The notes: generated by a model not told the origin, from the letters alone. A DNA stretch of 64,000 nt from Pisaster brevispinus (GCA_023634235.1 JAMKCF010000014.1:10448001-10512000); one strand, 5' to 3'. Shown: positions 47,727-62,200, counted from the stretch's first letter. Program-made: numbers and translations.

Positions 47727-49560
47727 ATATGTCAAGATTACCGGCTTGCAAAATTGAAGTTCGTAAAAGTGTGTTTGTGTTGGCAATATCTTGAGTTGAT
47801 TTACTTAGATCATACTAACTTAGATTAGACTTCCGGGCGATTGGAGATGAAACATAGAAACAAATTGTGGCCACACTGCACGAATCGTACTAAGAGTTTT
47901 TATACTATTTTTCGTCATTTTGATTTGAAGATTTAGTGGTTTTGGGGTGTTTCTTTCTGTCAAAGAAAGGGTCGTACATTACATTATGATTGCATCTCTG
48001 TAGCGTTAGCTTATTTTCTATCATTTCAATTGTTCCAGCATGATGTTCTTCAAACAAAGTACAACATTCCATGATCTATGACAGCAGCTCATAGCAGGCG
48101 CCCGGTTTTTCATTACACACTGCGCGCAAGATCGAACAATAGTTACCTTCACAGGAAACAGTCGTGTAACACGGTGAGATTTTTCAATGTACATGTGCTG
48201 TAAACGTGATCACCATTTTTTTTAAATTTCAATTGAGGGCGCCCTAGACAAAAATAAAAACAAGATGGGCGCGCCACACTAAATAAACTTCTATAGGAAC
48301 CAATAAGTAGGAACCAATAAATATTCAAAAATACTCAAAAAACGTGTAAGTCTCTCAGCCTCTTGAAAATCAATCAGACATGATTTCGGACAACTAAACT
48401 TTAGAATTCTTTTCAATTTTTTGGCAGGTCAGCCGTTTCGAATTTTTGCTAGCGACCCAAGAAAAAAACACCCCCGAAAATGAACTTTTTCCCAAACCGA
48501 CTTGCTGCCAGTTTTCGTGAAGCACTTCTCCACTTGCCAAGTAAAATAGGGCCAACTTAAACGCCTAAATTGATCAAGTTTCCCCAAAATATGAAACACA
48601 GAACCCCCAGGTTGTGATAGATTCGTAAAATTACACAATCTATTAATTGCATGACCCATAATACGATATAATTCAAAATATACTGTGGGTATACAAATTA
48701 TGATAATGAGCTTGGCGCATGAATATTTTGTCCATTTAGTATGGTGCACCCAGATTAAAGATATAAGAGGGGAGGCAGGGGGCGGTGGCGGGTGGGTTTG
48801 AGAAGGGGATCAAGATTCAGGTGTGGAAAGGCTGGGGTTATTGTGAGGTGTTCGGGCAACTCATTGTTTTTAATCGTGGTTTTTTTATTATTATTATTAT
48901 TATGCAAATACAAACCATAATTTCAGCAGAAAACTGCCATATTCTGGTGCCCGATCATTTGAAATAATGCTGCTCAATGAATGAATGAATGAAAAGAATG
49001 TTGTTTCTCCCGATCAACCAAAGCGGCAAATCTTTGTCAGTAGGGGGGGGTGGATTGTCAGAATATGCTTTTGTTTAGGAAGGGGGACGCCTCAGCCAAG
49101 TCGTAATGTTTATGTTATTGTTTCTCCCCTAAAGGGACAGGGCCCGCGAGGGCTAGGGATCGAGACAGGGGAGGACATGCTGTGAGTCGATCGCCACAAC
49201 TTACGGGAACTATATGGTAGCCGGTAAGGGGCCAGTGTGGCCGTTAATCCGAACCGCCTTACCTGAACGCCTGACATATCACAGCGTAACTTTTACTTTT
49301 TTTTTTTTTTTTTACCAAACGTTACCTCTACACGCAACACATAACTTAGATATAAAGAATAGTGCAACATAACGTTTTGGTTTTATTTGCCGTGTCGCAT
49401 GTAATTTTGTGTCCGTCACAGTTTTGGGGTCCTTCTTTCGGGGGGGGGGGTGTCAAATTTTGAACTGAATTAGTACTTTTTTTTATTATTATTGTTAAGT
49501 TTTTTAATAATTTAATTTTTGTTTTCTTTTTTTCTCCTTTTCTTTCGCTTTCATTTTGAA

Positions 49561-49729
49561 GGGGCTGGGGCTGGGGTTTGGGTGTGGTTGTGGTTGGGAT
49601 TATATTAGTTTTAACTTTATAGATTTCTTTTACTTTTTTTTTAAACTTATTTATCTATATAATTTATATTATGTAAATATTTTTTTTGTTAATCCATTTT
49701 CTTTGTAATGAGGGAAGGGCGGGTAAGGG
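49561..49729 (+). other. Two G-quadruplex motifs per array unit (representative unit)
   Basis: 49,561-49,582 has G-runs GGGG-CT-GGGG-CT-GGGG-TTT-GGG. 49,712-49,729 has GGG-AA-GGG-C-GGG-TAA-GGG. Both meet the G3+N1-7 four-run rule on the same strand and recur in each full unit. The 822-bp unit keeps only the second. Folding is predicted, not shown. Confidence 0.75.
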
Positions 49730-50138
49730 TTGTGGTTGGGGAGGGGATTGCTGTGTTATCCCGGTTGCATTTTCAACCCAGTCGTAATGTTTATGTTATT
49801 GTTTTATTTTATTTATTTATTTATTTTTCATGGGGGTCGCTTTTTTCTTTATTGCGTCGCATTTTTTCCACGTCAGTTTTATTTCTTAGGGCGTTACAAT
49901 TAGTTTTCTATAGGCCTAAATCATGGTTATACTAATGGTTATGGAGCATCAATGGAAAATGTATCTTTAAAATATTGTCCCTTCACCTTCCGGCAAATAG
50001 GACCATTTTTCAGTGGGCCAACAGAATACTCCTGCTGCCGTTTGTTCGTTTTGTCTCGATTTAGTTGGGTGCACCCCTAAGGTATGAGGATTCCAGCATT
50101 AATACAATGTAAATTCACGGGATTAAGTACCGACACTT

Positions 50139-50212
50139 TAGCGCAGTGGGATGAGTGCCGGTACTGTCTCACTCTCAGACCACCCGGTCTGGGTTCGATT
50201 ACCGTCTGCCCC
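50139..50212 (+). other. Degenerate tRNA-like module with A and B boxes (representative unit)
   Basis: TAGCGCAGTGG (50,139-50,149) fits a pol III A box and GGTTCGATTAC (50,202-50,212) a B box, about 63 bp apart, inside the normal tRNA range. Between them AGACC-accc-GGTCT forms a hairpin. A full cloverleaf does not fold: the T stem has mismatches and the acceptor does not pair. The module recurs in every full unit at the same offset (about 130 bp before the anchor). It is probably a SINE or tRNA relic amplified with the array. Confidence 0.6.
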
Positions 50213-53200
50213 TAATATAGGAACAAGGACTTTTGCTGACCGTGGCAACAGTGTGATTGGGATCTGCCTTGTTTCTCCCCTAAAGGGACAGGGCCCGCGA
50301 GGGCTAGGGATCGAGACAGGGGAGGACATGCTGTGAGTCGATCGCCACAACTTACGGGAACTATATGGTAGCCGGTAAGGGGCCAGTGTGGCCGTTAATC
50401 CGAACCGCCTTACCTGAACGCCTGACATATCACAGCGTAACTTTTACTTTTTTTTTTTTTTTTACCAAACGTTACCTCTACACGCAACACATAACTTAGA
50501 TATAAAGAATAGTGCAACATAACGTTTTGGTTTTATTTGCCGTGTCGCATGTAATTTTGTGTCCGTCACAGTTTTGGGGTCCTTCTTTCGGGGGGGGGGT
50601 GTCAAATTTTGAAATGAATTAGTACTTTTTTTTATTATTATTGTTAAGTTTTTTAATAATTTAATTTTTGTTTTCTTTTTTTCTCCTTTTCTTTCGCTTT
50701 CATTTTGAAGGGGCTGGGGCTGGGGTTTGGGTGTGGTTGTGGTTGGGATTATATTAGTTTTAACTTTATAGATTTCTTTTACTTTTTTTTTAAACTTATT
50801 TATCTATATAATTTATATTATGTAAATATTTTTTTTATTAATCCATTTTCTTTGTAATGAGGGAAGGGCGGGTAAGGGTTGTGGTTGGGGAGGGGATTGC
50901 TGTGTTATCCCGGTTGCATTTTCAACCCAGTCGTAATGTTTATGTTATTGTTTTATTTTATTTATTTATTTATTTATTTTTCATGGGGGTCGCTTTTTTC
51001 TTTATTGCGTCGCATTTTTTCCACGTCAGTTTTATTTCTTAGGGCGTTACAATTAGTTTTCTATAGGCCTAAATCATGGTTATACTAATGGTTATGGAGC
51101 ATCAATGGAAAATGTATCTTTAAAATATTGTCCCTTCACCTTCCGGCAAATAGGACCATTTTTCAGTGGGCCAACAGAATACTCCTGCTGCCGTTTGTTC
51201 GTTTTGTCTCGATTTAGTTGGGTGCACCCCTAAGGTATGAGGATTCCAGCATTAATACAATGTAAATTCACGGGATTAAGTACCGACACTTTAGCGCAGT
51301 GGGATGAGTGCCGGTACTGTCTCACTCTCAGACCACCCGGTCTGGGTTCGATTACCGTCTGCCCCTAATATAGGAACAAGGACTTTTGCTGACCGTGGCA
51401 ACAGTGTGATTGGGATCTGCCTTGTTTCTCCCCTAAAGGGACAGGGCCCGCGAGGGCTAGGGATCGAGACAGGGGAGGACATGCTGTGAGTCGATCGCCA
51501 CAACTTACGGGAACTATATGGTAGTTGGTAAGGGGCCAGTGTGGCCGTTAATCCGAACCGCCTTACCTGAACGCCTGACATATCACAGCGTAACTTTTAC
51601 TTTTTTTTTTTTTTTACCAAACGTTACCTCTACACGCAACACATAACTTAGATATAAAGAATAGTGCAACATAACGTTTTGGTTTTATTTGCCGTGTCGC
51701 ATGTAATTTTGTGTCCGTCACAGTTTTGGGGTCCTTCTTTCGGCGGGGGGGGGGGGGGTCAAATTTTGAACTGAATTAGTACTTTTTTTTATTATTATTG
51801 TTTAGTTTTTTAACAATTTAATTTTTGTTTTCTTTTTTTCTCCTTTTCTTTTCGCTTTCATTTTGAAGGGGCTGGGGCTGGGGTTTGGGTGTGGTTGTGG
51901 TTGGGATTATATTAGTTTTAACTTTATAGATTTTTTTTTTATTTTTTTTTTTACTTATTTATCTATATAATTTATATTATGTAAATATATTTTTATTAAT
52001 CCATTTTCTTTGTAATGAGGGAAGGGCGGGTAAGGGTTGTGGTTGGGGAGGGGATTACTGTGTTATCCCGGTTGCATTTTCAACCCAGTCGTAATGTTTA
52101 TGTTATTGTTTTATTTTATTTATTTATTTATTTTTCATGGGGGTCGCTTTTTTCTTTATTGCGTCGCATTTTTTCCACGTCAGTTTTATTTCTTAGGGCG
52201 TTACAATTAGTTTTCTATAGGCCTAAATCATGGTTATCCTAATGGTTATGGAGCATCAATGGAAAATGTATCTTTAAAATATTGTCCCTTCACCTTCCGG
52301 CAAATAGGACCATTTTTCAGTGGGCCAACAGAATACTCCTGCTGCCGTTTGTTCGTTTTGTCTCGATTTAGTTGGGTGCACCCCTAAGGTATGAGGATTC
52401 CAGCATTAATACAATGTAAATTCACGGGATTAAGTACCGACACTTTAGCGCAGTGGGATGAGTGCCGGTACTGTCTCACTCTCAGACCACCCGGTCTGGG
52501 TTCGATTACCGTCTGCCCCTAATATAGGAACAAGGACTTTTGCTGACCGTGGCAACAGTGTGATTGGGATCTGCCTTGTTTCTCCCCTAAAGGGACAGGG
52601 CCCGCGAGGGCTAGGGATCGAGACAGGGGAGGACATGCTGTGAGTCGATCGCCACAACTTACGGGAACTATATGGTAGCCGGTAAGGGGCCAGTGTGGCC
52701 GTTAATCCGAACCGCTTTACCTGAACGCCTGACATATCACAGCGTAACTTTTACTTTTTTTTTTTTTTTTTTTTACTTATTTATCTATATAATTTATATT
52801 ATGTAAATATATTTTTATTAATCCATTTTCTTTGTAATGAAGGAAGGGCGGGTAAGGGTTGTGGTTGGGGAGGGGATTAACGTGTTATCCCGGTTGCATT
52901 TTCAACCCAGTCGTAATGTTTATGTTATTGTTTTATTTTATTTATTTATTTATTTTTCATGGGGGTCGCTTTTTTCTTTATTGCGTCGCATTTTTTCCAC
53001 GTCAGTTTTATTCCTTAGGGCGTTACAATTAGTTTTCTATAGGCCTAAATCATGGTTATCCTAATGGTTATGGAGCATCAATGGAAAATGTATCTTTAAA
53101 ATATTGTCCCTTCACCTTCCGGCAAATAGGACCATTTTTCAGTGGGCCAACAGAATACTCCTGCTGCCGTTTGTTCGTTTTGTCTCGATTTAGTTGGGTG

Positions 53201-56200
53201 CACCCCTAAGGTATGAGGATTCCAGCATTAATACAATGTAAATTCACGGGATTAAGTACCGACACTTTAGCGCAGTGGGATGAGTGCCGGTACTGTCTCA
53301 CTCTCAGACCACCCGGTCTGGGTTCGATTACCGTCTGCCCCTAATATAGGAACAAGGACTTTTGCTGACCGTGGCAACAGTGTGATTGGGATCTGCCTTG
53401 TTTCTCCCCTAAAGGGACAGGGCCCGCGAGGGCTAGGGATCGAGACAGGGGAGGACATGCTGTGAGTCGATCGCCACAACTTACGGGAACTATATGGTAG
53501 CCGGTAAGGGGCCAGTGTGGCCGTTAATCCGAACCGCTTTACCTGAACGCCTGACATATCACAGCGTAACTTTTACTTTTTTTTAATTTTTTTTACCAAA
53601 CGTTACCTCAACACGCAACACATAACTTATATATAAAGAATAGTGCAACATAACGTTTTGGTTTTATTTGCCGTGTCGCATGTAATTTTGTGTCCGTCAC
53701 AGTTTTGGGGTCCTTCTTTCGGGGGGGGGTCAAATTTTGAACTGAATTAGTACTTTTTTTTTATTATTATTGTTTAGTTTTTTAACAATTTAATTTTTGT
53801 TTTCTTTTTTTCTCCTTTTCTTTTCGCTTTCATTTTGAAGGGGCTGGGGCTGGGGTTTGGGTGTGGTTGTGGTTGGGATTATATTAGTTTTAACTTTATA
53901 GATTTTTTTTTTATTTTTTTTTTTACTTATTTATCTATATAATTTATATTATATAAATATATTTTTATTAATCCATTTTCTTTGTAATGAGGGAAGGGCG
54001 GGTAAGGGTTGTGGTTGGGGAGGGGATTACTGTGTTATCCCGGTTGCATTTTCAACCCAGTCGTAATGTTTATGTTATTGTTTTATTTTATTTATTTATT
54101 TATTTTTCGTGGGGGTCGCTTTTTTCTTTATTGCGTCGCATTTTTTCCACGTCAGTTTTATTTCTTAGGGCGTTACAATTAGTTTTCTATAGGCCTAAAT
54201 CATGGTTATCCTAATGGTTATGGAGCATCAATGGAAAATGTATCTTTAAAATATTGTCCCTTCACCTTCCGGCAAATAGGACCATTTTTCAGTGGGCCAA
54301 CAGAATACTCCTGCTGCCGTTTGTTCGTTTTGTCTCGATTTAGTTGGGTGCACCCCTAAGGTATGAGGATTCCAGCATTAATACAATGTAAATTCACGGG
54401 ATTAAGTACCGACACTTTAGCGCAGTGGGATGAGTGCCGGTACTGTCTCACTCTCAGACCACCCGGTCTGGGTTCGATTACCGTCTGCCCCTAATATAGG
54501 AACAAGGACTTTTGCTGACCGTGGCAACAGTGTGATTGGGATCTGCCTTGTTTCTCCCCTAAAGGGACAGGGCCCTCGAGGGCTAGGGATCGAGACAGGG
54601 GAGGACATGCTGTGAGTCGATCGCCACAACTTACGGGAACTATATGGTAGCCGGTAAGGGGCCAGTGTGGCCGTTAATCCGAACCGCCTTACCTGAACGC
54701 CTGACATATCACAGCGTAACTTTTACTTTTTTTTTTTTTTTTTACCAAACGTTACCTCTACACGCAACACATAACTTAGATATAAAGAATAGTGCAACAT
54801 AACGTTTTGGTTTTATTTGCCGTGTCGCATGTAATTTTGTGTCTGTCACAGTTTTGGGGTCCTTCTTTCGGCGGGGGGGGGGGGGGTCAAATTTTGAACT
54901 GAATTAGTACTTTTTTATTATTATTATTGTTTAGTTTTTTAACAATTTAATTTTTGTTTTCTTTTTTTCTCCTTTTCTTTTCGCTTTCATTTTGAAGGGG
55001 CTGGGGCTGGGGTTTGGGTGTGGTTGTGGTTGGGATTATATTAGTTTTAACTTTATAGATTTTTTTTTTTTTTTTTTTACTTATTTATCTATATAATTTA
55101 TGTTATGTAAATATATTTTTATTAATCCATTTTCTTTGTAATGAGGGAAGGGCGGGTAAGGGTTGTGGTTGGGGAGAGGATTACTGTGTTATCCCGGTTG
55201 CATTTTCAACCCAGTCGTAATGTTTATGTTATTGTTTTATTTTATTTATTTATTTATTTTTCGTGGGGGTCGCTTTTTTCTTTATTGCGTCGCTTTTTTT
55301 CCACGTCAGTTTTATTTCTTAGGGCGTTACAATTAGTTTTCTATAGGCCTAAATCATGGTTATCCTAATGGTTATGGAGCATCAATGGAAAATGTATCTT
55401 TAAAATATTGTCCCTTCACCTTCCGGCAAATAGGACCATTTTTCAGTGGGCCAACAGAATACTCCTGCTGCCGTTTGTTCGTTTTGTCTCGATTTAGTTG
55501 GGTGCACCCCTAAGGTATGAGGATTCCAGCATTAATACAATGTAAATTCACGGGATTAAGTACCGACACTTTAGCGCAGTGGGATGAGTGCCGGTACTGT
55601 CTCACTCTCAGACCACCCGGTCTGGGTTCGATTACCGTCTGCCCCTAATATAGGAACAAGGACTTTTGCTGACCGTGGCAACAGTGTGATTGGGATCTGC
55701 CTTGTTTCTCCCCTAAAGGGACAGGGCCCGCGAGGGCTAGGGATCGAGACAGGGGAGGACATGCTGTGAGTCGATCGCCACAACTTACGGGAACTATATG
55801 GTAGCCGGTAAGGGGCCAGTGTGGCCGTTAATCCGAACCGCCTTACCTGAACGCCTGACATATCACAGCGTAACTTTTACTTTTTTTTTTTTTTTTTTAC
55901 CAAACGTTACCTCAACACGCAACACATAACTTAGATATAAAGAATAGTGCAACATAACGTTTTGGTTTTATTTGCCGTGTCGCATGTAATTTTGTGTCCG
56001 TCACAGTTTTGGGGTCCTTCTTTCGGCGGGGGGGGGGGGGGTCAAATTTTGAACTGAATTAGTACTTTTTTTTATTATTATTGTTTAGTTTTTTAACAAT
56101 TTAATTTTTGTTTTCTTTTTTTCTCCTTTTCTTTTCGCTTTCATTTTGAAGGGGCTGGGGCTGGGGTTTGGATGTGGTTGTGGTTGGGATTATATTAGTT

Positions 56201-59200
56201 TTAACTTTATAGATTTTTTTTTATTTTTATTTTTTTACTTATTTATCTATATAATTTATATTTATGTAAATAATTTTTTTATTGATCCATTTTCTTTGTA
56301 ATGAGGGAAGGGCGGGTAAGGGTTGTGGTTGGGGAGGGGATTGCTGTTTTATCCCGGTTGCATTTTCAACCCAGTCGTAATGTTTATGTTATTGTTTTAT
56401 TTTATTTATTTATTTATTTTTCATGGGGGTCGCTTTTTTCTTTATTGCGTCGCATTTTTTCCACGTCAGTTTTATTTCTTAGGGCGTTACAATTAGTTTT
56501 CTATAGGCCTAAATCATGGTTATCCTAATGGTTATGGAGCATCAATGGAAAATGTATCTTTAAAATATTGTCCCTTCACCTTCCGGCAAATAGGACCATT
56601 TTTCAGTGGGCCAACAGAATACTCCTGCTGCCGTTTGTTCGTTTTGTCTCGATTTAGTTGGGTGCACCCCTAAGGTATGAGGATTCCAGCATTAATACAA
56701 TGTAAATTCACGGGATTAAGTACCGACACTTTAGCGCAGTGGGATGAGTGCCGGTACTGTCTCACTCTCAGACCACCCGGTCTGGGTTCGATTACCGTCT
56801 GCCCCTAATATAGGAACAAGGACTTTTGCTGACCGTGGCAACAGTGTGATTGGGATCTGCCTTGTTTCTCCCCTAAAGGGACAGGGCCCGCGAGGGCTAG
56901 GGATCGAGACAGGGGAGGACATGCTGTGAGTCGATCGCCACAACTTACGGGAACTATATGGTAGCCGGTAAGGGGCCAGTGTGGCCGTTAATCCGAACCG
57001 CCTTACCTGAACGCCTGACATATCACAGCGTAACTTTTACTTTTTTTTTTTTTTTTTTACCAAACGTTACCTCAACACGCAACACATAACTTAGATATAA
57101 AGAATAGTGCAACATAACGTTTTGGTTTTATTTGCCGTGTCGCATGTAATTTTGTGTCCGTCACAGTTTTGGGGTCCTTCTTTCGGGGGGGGGGGGTCAA
57201 ATTTTGAACTGAATTAGTACTTTTTTTTATTATTATTGTTTAGTTTTTTAACAATTTAATTTTTGTTTTCTTTTTTTCTCCTTTTCTTTTCGCTTTCATT
57301 TTGAAGGGGCTGGGGCTGGGGTTTGGGTGTGGTTGTGGTTGGGATTATATTAGTTTTAACCTTATAGATTTTTTTTACTTTTTTTTTTAAACTTATTTAT
57401 CTATATAATTTATATTATGTAAATATTTTTTTTATTAATCCATTTTCTTTGTAATGAGGGAAGGGCGGGTAAGGGTTGTGGTTGGGGAGGGGATTGCTGT
57501 GTTATCCCGGTTGCATTTTCAACCCAGTCGTAATGTTAATGTTATTGTTTTATTTTATTTATTTATTTATTTTTCATGGGGGTCGCTTTTTTCTTTATTG
57601 CGTCGCATTTTTTCCACGTCAGTTTTATTTCTTAGGGCGTTACAATTAGTTTTCTATAGGCCTAAATCATGGTTATACTAATGGTTATGGAGCATCAATG
57701 GAAAATGTATCTTTAAAATATTGTCCCTTCACCTTCCGGCAAATAGGACCATTTTTCAGTGGGCCAACAGAATACTCCTGCTGCCGTTTGTTCGTTTTGT
57801 CTCGATTTAGTTGGGTGCACCCCTAAGGTATGAGGATTCCAGCATTAATACAATGTAAATTCACGGGATTAAGTACCGACACTTTAGCGCAGTGGGATGA
57901 GTGCCGGTACTGTCTCACTCTCTGGGTTCGATTACCGTCTGCCCCTAATATAGGAACAAGGACTTTTGCTGACCGTGGCAACAGTGTGATTGGGATCTGC
58001 CTTGTTTCTCCCCTAAAGGGACAGGGCCCGCGAGGGCTAGGGATCGAGACAGGGGAGGACATGCTGTGAGTCGATCGCCACAACTTACGGGAACTATATG
58101 GTAGCCGGTAAGGGGCCAGTGTGGCCGTTAATCCGAACCGCCTTACCTGAACGCCTGACATATCACAGCGTAACTTTTACTTTTTTTTTTTTTTTTACCA
58201 AACGTTACCTCTACACGCAACACATAACTTAGATATAAAGAATAGTGCAACATAACGTTTTGGTTTTATTTGCCGTGTCGCATGTAATTTTGTGTCCGTC
58301 ACAGTTTTGGGGTCCTTCTTTCGGGGGGGGGGGGGGGTCAAATTTTGAACTGAATTAGTACTTTTTTTATTATTATTGTTAAGTTTTTTAATAATTTAAT
58401 TGTTGTTTTCTTTTTTTCTCCTTTTCTTTCGCTTTCATTTTGAAGGGGCTGGGGCTGGGGTTTGGGTGTGGTTGTGGTTGGGATTATATTAGTTTTAACT
58501 TTATAGATTTTTTTTACTTTTTTTTTTTTACTTATTTATCTATATAATTTATATTATGTAAATATTTTTTTTATTAATCCATTTTCTTTGTAATGAGGGA
58601 AGGGCGGGTAAGGGTTGTGGTTGGGGAGGGGATTGCTGTGTTATCCCGGTTGCATTTTCAACCCAGTCGTAATGTTAATGTTATTGTTTTATTTTATTTA
58701 TTTATTTATTTTTCATGGGGGTCGCTTTTTTTCTTTATTGCGTCGCATTTTTTCCACGTCAGTTTTATTTCTTAGGGCGTTACAATTAGTTTTCTATAGG
58801 CCTAAATCATGGTTATACTAATGGTTATGGAGCATCAATGGAAAATGTATTTTTAAAATATTGTCCCTTCACCTTCCGGCAAATAGGACCATTTTTCAGT
58901 GGGCCAACAGAATACTCCTGCTGCCGTTTGTTCGTTTTGTCTCGATTTAGTTGGGTGCACCCCTAAGGTATGAGGATTCCAGCATTAATACAATGTAAAT
59001 TCACGGGATTAAGTACCGACACTTTAGCGCAGTGGGATGAGTGCCGGTACTGTCTCACTCTCAGACCACCCGGTCTGGGTTCGATTACCGTCTGCCCCTA
59101 ATATAGGAACAAGGACTTTTGCTGACCGTGGCAACAGTGTGATTGGGATCTGCCTTGTTTCTCCCCTAAAGGGACAGGGCCCGCGAGGGCTAGGGATCGA

Positions 59201-62200
59201 GACAGGGGAGGACATGCTGTGAGTCGATCGCCACAACTTACGGGAACTATATGGTAGCCGGTAAGGGGCCAGTGTGGCCGTTAATCCGAACCGCCTTACC
59301 TGAACGCCTGACATATCACAGCGTAACTTTTACTTTTTTTTTTTTTTTTACCAAACGTTACCTCTACACGCAACACATAACTTAGATATAAAGAATAGTG
59401 CAACATAACGTTTTGGTTTTATTTGCCGTGTCGCATGTAATTTTGTGTCCGTCACAGTTTTGGGGTCCTTCTTTCGGGGGGGGGGGTCAAATTTTGAACT
59501 GAATTAGTACTTTTTTTATTATTATTGTTAAGTTTTTTAATAATTTAATTGTTGTTTTCTTTTTTTCTCCTTTTCTTTCGCTTTCATTTTGAAGGGGCTG
59601 GGGCTGGGGTTTGGGTGTGGTTGTGGTTGGGATTATATTAGTTTTAACTTTATAGATTTTTTTTACTTTTTTTTTTTTACTTATTTATCTATATAATTTA
59701 TATTATGTAAATATTTTTTTTATTAATCCATTTTCTTTGTAATGAGGGAAGGGCGGGTAAGGGTTGTGGTTGGGGAGGGGATTGCTGTGTTATCCCGGTT
59801 GCATTTTCAACCCAGTCGTAATGTTAATGTTATTGTTTTATTTTATTTATTTATTTATTTTTCATGGGGGTCGCTTTTTTTCTTTATTGCGTCGCATTTT
59901 TTCCACGTCAGTTTTATTTCTTAGGGCGTTACAATTAGTTTTCTATAGGCCTAAATCATGGTTATACTAATGGTTATGGAGCATCAATGGAAAATGTATC
60001 TTTAAAATATTGTCCCTTCACCTTCCGGCAAATAGGACCATTTTTCAGTGGGCCAACAGAATACTCCTGCTGCCGTTTGTTCGTTTTGTCTCGATTTAGT
60101 TGGGTGCACCCCTAAGGTATGAGGATTCCAGCATTAATACAATGTAAATTCACGGGATTAAGTACCGACACTTTAGCGCAGTGGGATGAGTGCCGGTACT
60201 GTCTCACTCTCAGACCACCCGGTCTGGGTTCGATTACCGTCTGCCCCTAATATAGGAACAAGGACTTTTGCTGACCGTGGCAACAGTGTGATTGGGATCT
60301 GCCTTGTTTCTCCCCTAAAGGGACAGGGCCCGCGAGGGCTAGGGATCGAGACAGGGGAGGACATGCTGTGAGTCGATCGCCACAACTTACGGGAACTATA
60401 TGGTAGCCGGTAAGGGGCCAGTGTGGCCGTTAATCCGAACCGCCTTACCTGAACGCCTGACATATCACAGCGTAACTTTTACTTCTTTTTTTTTTTTTAC
60501 CAAACGTTACCTCTACACGCAACACATAACTTAGATATAAAGAATAGTGCAACATAACGTTTTGGTTTTATTTGCCGTGTCGCATGTAATTTTGTGTCCG
60601 TCACAGTTTTGGGGTCCTTCTTTCGGGGGGGGGGGGTCAAATTTTGAACTGAATTAGTACTTTTTTATTATTATTGTTAAGTTTTTTAATAATTTAATTG
60701 TTGTTTTCTTTTTTTCTCCTTTTCTTTCGCTTTCATTTTGAAGGGGCTGGGGCTGGGGTTTGGGTGTGGTTGTGGTTGGGATTATATTAGTTTTAACCTT
60801 ATAGATTTTTTTTACTTTTTTTTAAAACTTATTTATCTATATAATTTATATTATGTAAATATTTTTTTTATTAATCCATTTTCTTTGTAATGAGGGAAGG
60901 GCGGGTAAGGGTTGTGGTTGGGGAGGGGATTGCTGTGTTATCCCGGTTGCATTTTCAACCCAGTCGTAATGTTAATGTTATTGTTTTATTTTATTTATTT
61001 ATTTATTTTTCATGGGGGTCGCTTTTTTTCTTTATTGCGTCGCATTTTTTCCACGTCAGTTTTATTTCTTAGGGCGTTACAATTAGTTTTCTATAGGCCT
61101 AAATCATGGTTATACTAATGGTTATGGAGCATCAATGGAAAATGTATCTTTAAAATATTGTCCCTTCACCTTCCGGCAAATAGGACCATTTTTCAGTGGG
61201 CCAACAGAATACTCCTGCTGCCGTTTGTTCGTTTTGTCTCGATTTAGTTGGGTGCACCCCTAAGGTATGAGGATTCCAGCATTAATACAATGTAAATTCA
61301 CGGGATTAAGTACCGACACTTTAGCGCAGTGGGATGAGTGCCGGTACTGTCTCACTCTCAGACCACCCGGTCTGGGTTCGATTACCGTCTGCCCCTAATA
61401 TAGGAACAAGGACTTTTGCTGACCGTGGCAACAGTGTGATTGGGATCTGCCTTGTTTCTCCCCTAAAGGGACAGGGCCCGCGAGGGCTAGGGATCGAGAC
61501 AGGGGAGGACATGCTGTGAGTCGATCGCCACAACTTACGGGAACTATATGGTAGCCGGTAAGGGGCCAGTGTGGCCGTTAATCCGAACCGCCTTACCTGA
61601 ACGCCTGACATATCACAGCGTAACTTTTACTTTTTTTTTTTTTTTTACCAAACGTTACCTCTACACGCAACACATAACTTAGATATAAAGAATAGTGCAA
61701 CATAACGTTTTGGTTTTATTTGCCGTGTCGCATGTAATTTTGTGTCCGTCACAGTTTTGGGGTCCTTCTTTCGGGGGGGGGGGTCAAATTTTGAACTGAA
61801 TTAGTACTTTTTTTTATTATTATTGTTTAGTTTTTTAACAATTTAATTTTTGTTTTCTTTTTTTCTCCTTTTCTTTTCGCTTTCATTTTGAAGGGGCTGG
61901 GGCTGGGGTTTGGGTGTGGTTGTGGTTGGGATTATATTAGTTTTAACCTTATAGATTTTTTTTACTTTTTTTTTTAAACTTATTTATCTATATAATTTAT
62001 ATTATGTAAATATTTTTTTTATTAATCCATTTTCTTTGTAATGAGGGAAGGGCGGGTAAGGGTTGTGGTTGGGGAGGGGATTGCTGTGTTATCCCGGTTG
62101 CATTTTCAACCCAGTCGTAATGTTAATGTTATTGTTTTATTTTATTTATTTATTTATTTTTCATGGGGGTCGCTTTTTTCTTTATTGCGTCGCATTTTTT

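Larger units (their letters stand above)
46720..49098. other. Upstream region of the carrier and left flank of the array
   Basis: No coding gene is supported. It contains two foldback structures (47,107-47,192 and 47,279-47,325), a hairpin around 'catggaggaag' at about 47,600-47,640, and a palindromic double splice-donor site (47,711-47,726). A T/A repeat precedes the tandem array. Confidence 0.5.
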
